In this document: in pieces, positions 8,166 to 15,647 of the stretch | Layout: the number at the start of each line of letters is the position of its first letter | Numbering within the stretch: the stretch's first letter is position 1 | Source: Antrodiella citrinella | Taxonomy: Eukaryota > Basidiomycota > Agaricomycetes > Polyporales > Steccherinaceae | Length of the DNA: 15,647 bases | Assembly (NCBI GenBank): GCA_004802725.1 | Contig: SGPM01000490.1 | Span: forward strand, 1-15,647 | Direction: 5' to 3' | Position numbers and translations under genes: made by a program | The notes under the pieces: model-generated | The model's input: the letters and a program-made list of their open reading frames with translations, nothing else | Told to the model about the DNA's origin: nothing | The model's database searches: none

Positions 8166-9412
8166 TCAACTTCGTGCGTGTCGAGAGAGAATCCCGATGC
8201 AAAACGCGCATAGCCTAAGCCTTGAGATCGCCAAACGCTGCGACCGCCAGCGTGTGTTAACGCCTATCACGAGACTCTGATCCTCATACACTGAATAGCG
8301 ATGATCAGGGAGGGAGATGGGTAGGAGATGGGACGGGAGTCGAATGGGCATCTCCTCGCAGACGCCACGGTATTTAGTGCCTTGATCATGTAACTTGAAA
8401 GCGACAGCGGCGCAGGGCCGGACGGAGGGTCCCTGCACGTTCTGGTGCGTGCTTCTCCTGGTGCGACGGTGATCGGAACTGCAGGCTACACGCCTATGCA
8501 GGGTGCACGTGGAGAACATGTACCGAAGGGTGTCACCTTGGCTCGACAAACAAAAGGCAGAGAGCGCGGAATTGGAGAGCATCGCGATTCGTAGGAAGTG
8601 TGGTGTGGAGGGGTGATCGTCCAGTTTATTATGATAGCGTTGAAACTTGTCGATGGTGTGGGGGAGACCAAGGGTAACTCGACCCAAGTGATCCGACCGG
8701 GAAGAAGGAGGGCACGAACACAGATGTCACGACAGTTCATATGGGTGTGTTCTACACCGACCGACCAAGTGACCTTGTGCGAGTGGGACGCGCCGCACAC
8801 CTTTTCGGAGTGTACCGAGGCGTTGACGGTGGCGAAGGGTGATTCTGTCACGATCAAACATGATCAAGGCGCTTTCGAAGACAACAGAAGTGAACCACGT
8901 ACCGTACACCGTTGCCTCAATGGGAACGGAAGCTCGCCGGTGGGAGGCGCAAGAGAGATGAGCCTCTCTTGGGCCTGGCGCAGGCGTCCCACCTATGTTA
9001 TGACTCGAGGGATATGTCAGTGGCACGCTAAGCTGTCGACCGAAGTTCTCAGAAGCCGCGGCGTGTGGAAGAAGAGGGTTGTCGTTCGAATCAGCGTTGC
9101 ATGTGTCGGCCCCACAACGGGGACTCCCGCGCGATTCGAGGGGGAGAAAGGTTGTCCAGCGGTAGGCATATTCCATCCCGGCTGAACGTATTCCAGTTGT
9201 AGAATAGAACGTAGGCGGATTGGAAAACATACTGTAATTTGGAGCACCACCGTCAGTAGTCACGTATGTTTCCGTCGGAGGGGCTCCTGTGCGGAAGGGA
9301 AACCCTAATACATGTTGCGCCATGTGCTCGGACAACCCGACTGGTACAACAAGTGATCGAGAGGACCTAAAAACCTTGGTGCGGCACCGAGTCGAGCGGA
9401 AAGAGGGATGCT
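8166..9412. other. Unrecognised stretch with long open frames on both strands
   Basis: Minus-strand frames at 8166-8687 (173 codons) and 8727-9335 (202 codons, first ATG at 9323), and a plus-strand frame at 8598-9185 (195 codons, GTG start), overlap one another. None shows a known domain, a convincing splice structure or a signal peptide. Long open frames on both strands of GC-rich DNA are expected by chance, so I do not call a gene. The minus frame from 9323 (MAQHVLGFPF...) has the most protein-like composition and might be an orphan or remnant. Confidence 0.35.
8939..8993. repeat. Imperfect 55-base hairpin
   Basis: Outer arms ggtggga (8939-8945) and tcccacc (8987-8993) enclose inner arms caagagag (8950-8957) and ctctcttg (8964-8971) around a 6-base loop. 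The internal bulge is asymmetric. It could fold as a stem-loop RNA on either strand. No promoter or terminator context is evident. Confidence 0.45.
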
Positions 9413-9909
9413 ATGCAGAGCAATGTCCAGCAACACAGCATGGATCTGCGTTCGCCCTTTCGCGTCATCGAGCCGGACATTGTGCTCTCCCGGGAGGGCG
9501 TCGTGGTTGACCTGTACAGGAAGTCACGGCGGGCATCGGGTGAGTGTCAGATATGAGGGGGCCTGGCCCGCGCGCAGTCGGTGCGGATGCACTGGAGATG
9601 CTTTCGGAGGCACAGCACGTCTTGAGAAGCAGCCAGAAAACAAGGCTGCTGATGATGACCATTGCCCCCGACGTCGACGTCAATGACAATCGTGAGGAGA
9701 CGAGGCAGCGTAGGTGGCGAAAACGTGCCGGGTTTTTCCGACCCTTCTGGCAGCGGGGCATGGGACTGGTAGATTGGTCAATTTGGGGAGATATTTGCGG
9801 TTTGAGGGGAACAAGTTCTCACTCGATTGGCGCACCCATCCTATATGGGCGTCTGGCGGAGGCAGTGTTCTGCCTCGAGGCCGGGCAACGACCAAGAAGT
9901 GCTCGTTAA
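9413..9909 (+). CDS. Possible spliced orphan gene or remnant, unknown product
   Basis: This is a weak candidate. The ATG at 9413 opens a frame with a protein-like first exon (MDLRSPFRVIEPDIVLSREG, then VVVDLYRKS) that meets a GTGAGT donor at 9540. A CAG acceptor at 9577 gives a 38-nt intron, short for this genome, and the joined phase continues into a second exon with ADALEMLSEAQHVLRSSQK and LLMMTIAPDVDVND, ending at TAA 9907-9909. The spliced product would be 152 residues. I recognise no family. The first exon is preceded by a stop at 9368, so it could be the start of a gene or a fragment of a decayed one. The opposite strand is also open in places. Confidence 0.22.
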
Positions 9910-10186
9910 GCGGTACCGGCTCCGGCTCGCAATCTCGTCTCTCCAGAGTTCAAACTTCAGAGGAACAGAGCAGAGGCGATACGGTGAGCTCAGCAGGAAG
10001 AACTTCCTGCCAGAATGAATTCAGGGTGCTGGAATATGCTTTCGGAATGACCACTTTACCATGGCACACTTGCTCCGGATTGCGGCGAAACGGGAGATTC
10101 CAAAAGATTCAATGGACGGTACGACCACGTCTCTGAATTGTTATATCGGTCTACGTGCTTCGTCACGACGACGCCGACTTCATTAG

Positions 10187-10237
10187 CCCCCACATGTACG
10201 TTGCGCCTCAGAGGCGGGCGCAACGTACATGTGGGGG
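10187..10237. repeat. Perfect 21-bp inverted repeat with 9-base loop
   Basis: The left arm at 10187-10207 (starting cccccacatgtacg) is the exact reverse complement of the right arm at 10217-10237 (ending gtacatgtggggg). The loop is 10208-10216, and the loop side contains a nested gcctcagaggc. A 21-bp perfect stem is far beyond chance in 15 kb. It could encode a small hairpin RNA, be a miniature foldback element, or be a cruciform or protein-binding site. No flanking target duplication is obvious, and the strand of any transcript is unknown. Confidence 0.9.
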
Positions 10238-10960
10238 AGTGGTCATCAGCATCTCATCATTGTCGGGATGGAATCTATATTAGGCATGTCTTGTTCTGGC
10301 CTTGCATGGGCGTCTATCGGGTGAGACTTTGTTGGTCGTTGCTTGTCAGCGGCTGCCACATCGCGTTGTTGTGTATGTGTTTCGGAATGAGAATGAATGG
10401 GTACGCACAGAGTGACGATCGAGTGAAGGCGTATGAGATTGCAGCAGTGTCTTGGAGATCAGATCAAAAGTGATCCACGCCTACGCATCAGCTGGCGAGG
10501 ATGGTCATTGGTGGATCTGGGGCAGCGAGTCCCAAACGCATCTTGTGTACCTTAAATCCGGACGGGATCAGCCATGTCAACGCGGTTGCAGGGTGTCTAT
10601 CTCCGTATGGCCAATATGATTAGTATCCGACATGGGTGCGCCACAACATCGACGACTGGGGGGCGGATGTTGAGGTGACGACGACATGAGGAAAGGGACG
10701 CCAAGGAGGAGGCGGAGGAGGGAGTCCCTCCCCGTGATACGGGGGCCGGCGCGGACATCCGAAGGGTGTGCGAAAGCAGCCTCCGAGGCTCAACGACACT
10801 TGTACATCCCTGTCGACAAACACGATCATCGTGTCCTTGTCTCAATCTCCGGTGACCGACGAGCTACAGACACGAGAGCCCGCCATGGGTCGCGGGTGTG
10901 ACCGACGGTCAGTTACCCTGGTGTCGCATTCATATTCCTGGCGCCTCACACGCGCTAGTG

Positions 10961-10978
10961 CTGTCACTGTCACTGTCA
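10961..10978. repeat. (ctgtca)3 microsatellite
   Basis: Three exact copies of ctgtca, running into a 6-bp hairpin gtcacg/cgtgac at 10975-10988. It lies about 60-80 bases upstream of the TATA-like box of the Sfp1-type gene, so it might influence the promoter, but nothing shows this directly. Confidence 0.7.
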
Positions 10979-11038
10979 CGAGCGTGACATGCAGCGCCTG
11001 TGACGGTGATGTGTGACCGGTGGGATGTCGAGGCTTGA

Positions 11039-11048
11039 GTATATATCG
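11039..11048 (+). promoter_or_regulatory. TATA-like box of the Sfp1-type gene
   Basis: The sequence gtatatatcg lies about 210 bases before the ATG at 11251. A pyrimidine-rich tract begins roughly 30-40 bases downstream, a typical position for a fungal transcription start. Confidence 0.5.
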
Positions 11049-11074
11049 ACCATGATATTCCGGTCGGCGGTTCC

Positions 11075-11215
11075 TGCACTTCCCTCCTCGTCCCCTCCTC
11101 GTCGTCCAACACGACGCCGCCCTCCCCCCTCTCCATCGTGCAAGCCCCCCTCGCTCCTTGCTGTACGCCGTCCTCGTCGTCCCCCACAGCGGCCAACTAG
11201 CTCCCTCGAGCGCCC
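11075..11215 (+). promoter_or_regulatory. Pyrimidine-rich 5' leader of the Sfp1-type gene
   Basis: C and T dominate this stretch, with repeated cctcctcgtc-like units and runs of C. Such CT-rich blocks between a TATA box and the ATG usually mark the transcription start and leader of well-expressed fungal genes. A start near 11075 would give a leader of about 175 bases. Confidence 0.45.
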
Positions 11216-11250
11216 TCCACAATCTGGATCATCAGTCTTACAACCACGCA

Positions 11251-13166
11251 ATGGCGGCCGCTCAGCCCATCGCGCTCCCCCCCACGTCCAACGACTTCGA
11301 CTTGGTCATGGGCAATGGCTCCTACTCCGGTCACAACGGCTCCTTCAACATCGCCTCGTACACACGTCGCTTCCCAGGTTCCCCTACTTCTTTCCGAGCT
11401 GGCTCGTTTGGAAGTCGTTTCTATCCAGGCGTCTCTCCAGGTCAATTACTAGGGCCATTAGAGTATGTCCTACATGCTATCCCCATTCTCAACCGCGCTC
11501 ACATTTCGTCTAGCCCAAACGACTTTAGATTTGATAAAGTTTCCTCGTCCATTGAAAGTGATCGAGGATCCATCATGAATGCACTTAATGTTTTTGAACG
11601 CCAGGACGAACTCGTATGTCTTCGCGCCCTCTTGTTTCAACCCTGTCATTGACCTCTCCTTCTAGTGCCGTGATTACCAGTGTTGCGGTGTCAACCTCAC
11701 AGACATGCACGCCCTCGTCGATCATTTCGAGGAGTGCCATGTCGTCGTCTTCGATCAGAACTCCCGTAGCATCCCTTCCGGCGTCACGGCACCACCAAAC
11801 TCTTACTTCCCTGATGGCCAGAACGGCGCCCCTGCTCAGATGTATCACCAAGGTTCCTTCAACCCTGACGACATGGAGCTCGACGCTGACAACAACAGCC
11901 CTCCCTCCTCTGGTTCGTCCTCGCCTCCCGATACGCCCATTTCTACTCCCCTTTCGGCCTATCAGACGTCTGCCGTCAACTCTTCATCGGGATCCTCGCG
12001 CCCCACGCCGGTATCTGCTTTTGATACTACGACCATCATGCCTTCGCGTTCCATGGGTTTCCCGACTGGTCGCTCCAACGGCTCGATGGGCCCTCAACGC
12101 GCCGAGGACGCGTTCAATGCTTATGCGAACTTTGCCGACTACAACGCACTCATGCCGGCGTCTTCAGAGGACCAACTTGCGTATCCCGGTGCCACCTACG
12201 GCTCTCGCTCCAACTGCGTTCCTCCTGCATTACTCCTCGCCAGTAGCAACGCCACCTCACCAAACAGCACTCCCTCATCTTCGCGTGTCGCTTCTCCCGC
12301 CCCCGGATCAGTTAATTACCCGGGCAGCAGCAGAGCCTCGCCAACGTCCCCTACCTCCGCGTCTTCGCCGGGACTCCAGACAGCTCGCGCCTCTACCACG
12401 CTTTCCCGGCCAGCCTCTTCATTGCTGTTGTCGAAGCCCTTCAAGTGCCCCAAGCCTAACTGCAACAAGTCTTACAAACAAGCGAACGGCCTCAAGTATC
12501 ACATGACGCACGGATCATGCAATTTTGCTCCGCCGAAGGATCTTGAGCATTTGCAGGCGTTGCTAGCTTCCAAGCGCAGCCAGAAGGCCGAAGAGGGCGG
12601 AGAGCCGATCAGTGATGCTGAGTTGCGGGAGGTAGAGAAGGAGGCTGAGAGACGGTTGCGGCCTTACGCGTGCGGCGTCGGGGATTGCCAACGCCGATAC
12701 AAGAACATGAATGGTCTTCGTACGTGGTTGTTCCGGTTCACTGGGAATATTCATCTGATGTGACCTCATCATTGCAGGTTATCACTATCAGCACTCGGGC
12801 GACCACGGCGCTATTGGACTCGCGTTGCTCGCCAGCGGCCAGCACGAATGCCTACAGCACACTCGGGCTCATCATTCGCGGACCGCCACTCCCGCGAGTT
12901 CTAACGTTACCTCTGCGAACAATTCGCCACATGCTACTCCCATCGTCTCCCAGGCGCAAGCGGTTCGACCGTCGTCGGACCATTCATCGCCAACTCACAA
13001 CCGTCCGAACGGAATGGCATCACATCCAGCATACAACCAGAGCATCGCCCCTGCACCACCGTCGTACGGCTCGTCGACTCTGCCTCCAGCCTACCAGCAG
13101 CAGTACACGATGCAGCAACACCACCACTCGCAGATGAACTACGTGATGTCTCCCATGTCTCAGTGA
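11251..13166 (+). CDS. sfp1: Sfp1-type C2H2 zinc-finger transcription factor
   Basis: This is an orthologue-like protein of yeast Sfp1, which under TOR control activates ribosomal-protein and ribosome-biogenesis genes; animal JAZF1 is related. Exons are 11251-11462, 11514-11613, 11666-12719 and 12778-13166; introns are 51, 52 and 58 nt, and all phases agree. The product is 584 residues. An N-terminal atypical finger (C110/C111, H124, H129; LTDMHALVDHFEECH) follows FERQDEL. A long Ser/Pro/Thr-rich linker runs from about 135 to 355. The paired Sfp1 fingers come next: C365/C370/H383 (CNKSYKQANGLKYH) and C440/C445/H458 (CQRRYKNMNGLRYH). They are separated by a charged helical linker of about 45 residues, as is usual for the family. 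The second of these is split by intron 3 inside Arg456. The tail is Ser/Pro/Gln/His-rich (YQQQYTMQQHHH), a possible activation region. The ATG at 11251 is chosen because upstream codons in that frame lie in the CT-rich leader. Confidence 0.93.
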
Positions 13167-14828
13167 TAGCCGTCCTCGTGCATGGTTTACGGTCTCGTGG
13201 TCTTACTTCCATCCCTCGCACATCGCCGTTTCTTGTTTACTTTCCCATCTATCTTTTGTTGACTGTGCTCGCCTCGCCCTTCTCTCCCGCCTCATTACCA
13301 TCCGAGCTCTCGCATCTCAAAAGTAATTGACTTCCAGGTGTCCAGGGGGATCGTCACTGGAAGGATGATCTCTGTGGTCCCGATGTCGCTTGCATTTCTC
13401 CCACTCTCCCATCTAATCGGCGACGTCTCGGTACGGTACGCTCCCGGCCCCTCATCACTTTCATCATCCATCTCCGTTTCGCATCTCAATCATCATCTCC
13501 CTCGACCGTCTCTCTGCAACAAGGTTACGGTATCCTGAACGAAAGCATTCCCATTTGGCCGAAGTCCACCACGTTGTCGGAATTGTATGTACCTAATCAT
13601 CTCTTTCCTCCTCATAATTGCCCTGTTCTTTACTGTTCCTTCCCTCTCCCTTCCCTCCTCTTTCGGGATTTCACATCATTTCAACAACGTCTCATAACTT
13701 TTTTACACAACGTGGGGAATAGGACTTCCGCGCCAAAAAGTACACAACGTTGTCACTGCACCCTAATTTTTTGTTAGTATTTTGCCCTCCTCGATCTATC
13801 TGCTTGCTCTCTGCCCCTTCTATCTCATCCCCCTCTGTCTTTATCCGGTCTGCTACTGTTGTCGTTATTAAAACCTCTGCCCCACCTTCCCCTTCTCTGC
13901 TTCTAGTTACGCACGACTTTTCCTCTCCTGCCTGTCTCTGAGTGTAATGAATACATGCGTTGTGCTTGACGCAATTGACGACGATCATGTATATTGTTCG
14001 AACTGCCTCAACGGATTACCTATTGCCTCCTACTATCACTTGTCGTACGTTCGTGATGACGCAGGGATCGACGCGAGTGGTCTCTAGGACTTGGATCTTA
14101 GACTCAGTGCATTCCTTCGACGTACCTGGGAGCTCAGAGCACCCAGAGTTGAAAGTTCTGATCTTGAAACGGCAGTATGACTTGCGGCCCTGGGGAAACG
14201 CTCAGGGTAACCATACCAGACACCAACGCGTACCTTTGCTGCACAGGCTGGGGAGTGGGGGGGGGAGGGGATGAGAGGGCGTGTATTTGTCACCTATTGC
14301 AGTAGGTCCGATCGTCGTGCATCGTAATTTGTACGCCGCTGCTGCGAGTTGCAGCCAGCGACCGTGACGATGAGAGAATGAGAATATTGTGGCTATACAT
14401 ATCGGTTTGTGCATATGCACGTCCTGACGCCCGGAAAAGAAGCCTCAGGTCCTCGCACTACTTGTGCTGAAGTCAGAGCTGAAAGTGTCGTAGGCTGTTT
14501 TGCCATCGCAAAGTCTGAGGTGTGGATTGTGAAGTGGGGTTGCGCACAGGAATACTTTTTGACGGAGGCTTAACCGTCCTTTTCGTATACTAAATGAAGT
14601 AAGTCAGTTATATCAAGTATCAAGTGACAAGTATCAAGGGCACTGTTATCGAGTCCCCTCTCACCCCATAGTCAAAGTGCCCAGGAAATTCAGGATTTGC
14701 TTCCACCTCGTCGGGGGAGCGCACCGCGAAAAGATGGCCTATGTATAGGAATACTTATGTAAAAGCGATCGAGCCTTGTTTATGGGCGTTTGCAGCTGGC
14801 TCACTCCGTTGAATTGGCGTGCTGGACT
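13167..14828. other. Sfp1 3' region and spacer, no gene seen
   Basis: The first 800 bases are strongly pyrimidine-rich on the plus strand and probably form a long 3' untranslated region and terminator area; a UGUAUGUA PUF-like site sits at 13584-13591. No polyadenylation signal is decisive, although aatgaataca near 13946 is possible. Plus-strand ORFs at 13574-13777 and 13960-14274 have no motif. An imperfect hairpin (cgctgctgc/gcagccagcg) lies near 14336-14361. Confidence 0.45.
14611..14638. repeat. Four tandem copies of a 7-bp unit (tatcaag)
   Basis: The units are tatcaag, tatcaag, tgacaag and tatcaag: three exact and one with two changed bases. This is a typical slippage-type minisatellite in intergenic DNA. 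Confidence 0.75.
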
Positions 14829-15110
14829 TCAGGTGACGAAGCCCTGTAAGCACTGGGTTGACCTGGGAATGACAATGGCGTTGAGAACGTCAAGATGCCT
14901 TCGAAAGACCGCGTCACACCCAAATGAACTTCTAGTGGGTCCGAGTCTCCGTTGTGGGTCCACCATGACGCCGCTGGATGTAGGGAAAGCTTCCGCCAGG
15001 GACTCGGGGCCCATTATGTGTATCTGAGTGTGTAATGCGACGTCAGCCTGAACAAGGGTAGACAAAGGCTTGTCAGATTAATCGTCGTCAGGGCTCATGT
15101 CCTTGCGCAT
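14829..15110 (-). pseudogene. Possible coding remnant with an early in-frame stop, unknown
   Basis: This is a weak call. From the ATG at 15110 (second ATG at 15098) the frame reads MRKDMSPDDD, hits TAA at 15080-15078, and then continues open for 82 codons to TGA at 14829. The downstream part has protein-like composition (PLSTLVQADVALHTQIH, then FGCDAVFRRHLDVLNAIVIP). I recognise no family. It could be a broken short gene, one exon of a gene whose splicing I cannot resolve, or chance. No splice donor removes the TAA cleanly. Confidence 0.2.
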
Positions 15111-15647
15111 CGGGCGGGAGACTCAGAGACGTCCAAGATGGAATTGCATATGTGCATCGTCTTGGCGGGATCTATTGACTCTGTTATTAATGTTACGACT
15201 ATCGCGGAGGCAACGCTACGCCAGCTGGCCTGACCTGTGGTGATGGTTATTGTCACGCCTACGAGCCCGACTTGGTACTAGCTACATCAACGACAAACAG
15301 CGGGAGAGATATCAATTTCGGAGGGAGGTTGGGTGCCCGGGCTCAAAAAAACCTAGGTCACTGTCGGTGGAGGTCGGGGGCTGTCGGGGGGCGCACAACC
15401 GTGACTGACCGCAAATACGACCGTAAAGGGACCAGTGACGACAATTGCGATCGACGCGGTGCCAATGGGGAGTGGCAGCGCTGTAGGAAAATGACGTAGA
15501 CGCCGTGCACCGGCGTCAAGATTGTTGGGTGAGGGGATGCAGCCCGTTCTCGGGTTCTTCATCGAGGTCGTGTACCAATACTAAATTTTGCTGCAACTCA
15601 TATGAAATCTGTAAGAGATGGCTTATGCCGGACCCGATATATTTTTG
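15111..15647. other. Right edge, no gene seen
   Basis: Short ORFs on both strands (69-75 codons around 15272-15562) are GC-rich and without motif. No repeat, RNA gene or splice structure stands out. A gene could continue beyond the window edge, but nothing here shows it. Confidence 0.4.

Larger units (their letters stand above)
9910..11038. other. Gene-poor stretch upstream of the Sfp1-type gene
   Basis: I see no gene. ORFs of 60-140 codons on both strands lack motifs. The region holds the perfect 21-bp hairpin at 10187-10237 and a short ctgtca microsatellite at 10961-10978. The last few hundred bases are presumably upstream regulatory sequence for the gene starting at 11251. Confidence 0.5.

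Noticed and set aside
9075..9095. T-loop-like ttcgaatc suggesting a tRNA
   Set aside because: The flanking bases do not form a T stem, and no acceptor, D or anticodon arm can be built around it.
8598..9185. A 195-codon plus-strand frame
   Set aside because: It starts only at GTG, is Trp/Arg/Cys-rich without a motif, and overlaps an equally long minus-strand frame.
11616..12506. A 296-codon plus-strand frame overlapping the Sfp1 exon
   Set aside because: It lies in another frame of the same Ser/Pro-rich sequence, has Arg/Leu/Pro/Ser bias typical of a shadow frame, and the overlapping frame encodes clear zinc fingers.
1..15647. CRISPR arrays, rRNA, insertion sequences, transposase or reverse-transcriptase domains
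   Set aside because: No repeat-spacer pattern, rRNA-like sequence, or DDE, integrase or polymerase motif was seen on either strand.

Overview
The window reads as nuclear DNA of a filamentous basidiomycete, most likely an Agaricomycete and possibly a polypore. Four things point that way. The genes are cut by many very short introns (51-66 nt) with GTRNGT-type donors and CAG/TAG acceptors. There is a TAF11 subunit, an Sfp1-type and an Iec1-type zinc-finger protein. There is a decayed member of the expanded mushroom HNH-nuclease family. No bacterial, viral or mitochondrial genes were seen.

Layout. (1) 1-2802 is a decay zone. A TATA box at 294-300 precedes an HNH-domain gene (438-1827, +) that is interrupted by two in-frame TGA codons and has lost one expected catalytic His. 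Facing it is a second wreck (2802-1913, -), a small hydrophobic membrane protein with a GSLAAWAQ...GSW motif. Its reading frame is scattered over three frames and it carries an 11-nt stub that looks like a collapsed intron. (2) 3527-5994 is the healthy core. An Iec1-like C2H2 zinc-finger protein (-, four exons) and TAF11 (+, four exons) are transcribed divergently from a 217-bp shared promoter. (3) 5995-11040 is about 5 kb with no confidently identifiable gene. It holds two weak spliced-gene candidates and several hairpins, including a perfect 21-bp inverted repeat at 10187-10237. (4) 11039-13166 is an Sfp1-type transcription factor (+, four exons), with a TATA-like box and a pyrimidine-rich leader. 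(5) 13167-15647 is pyrimidine-rich 3' sequence followed by apparently non-coding DNA with a 7-bp tandem repeat and one possible coding remnant.

How the genes relate. The three intact genes all act in nuclear transcription: INO80-type chromatin remodelling (Iec1), the TFIID core (TAF11), and growth or ribosome-biogenesis control (Sfp1). They are not an operon-like pathway. The notable arrangement is the shared Iec1/TAF11 promoter. I found no convincing undescribed system. The most unusual features are the decayed pair on the left with its intron remnants and the long hairpin in the gene-poor middle.
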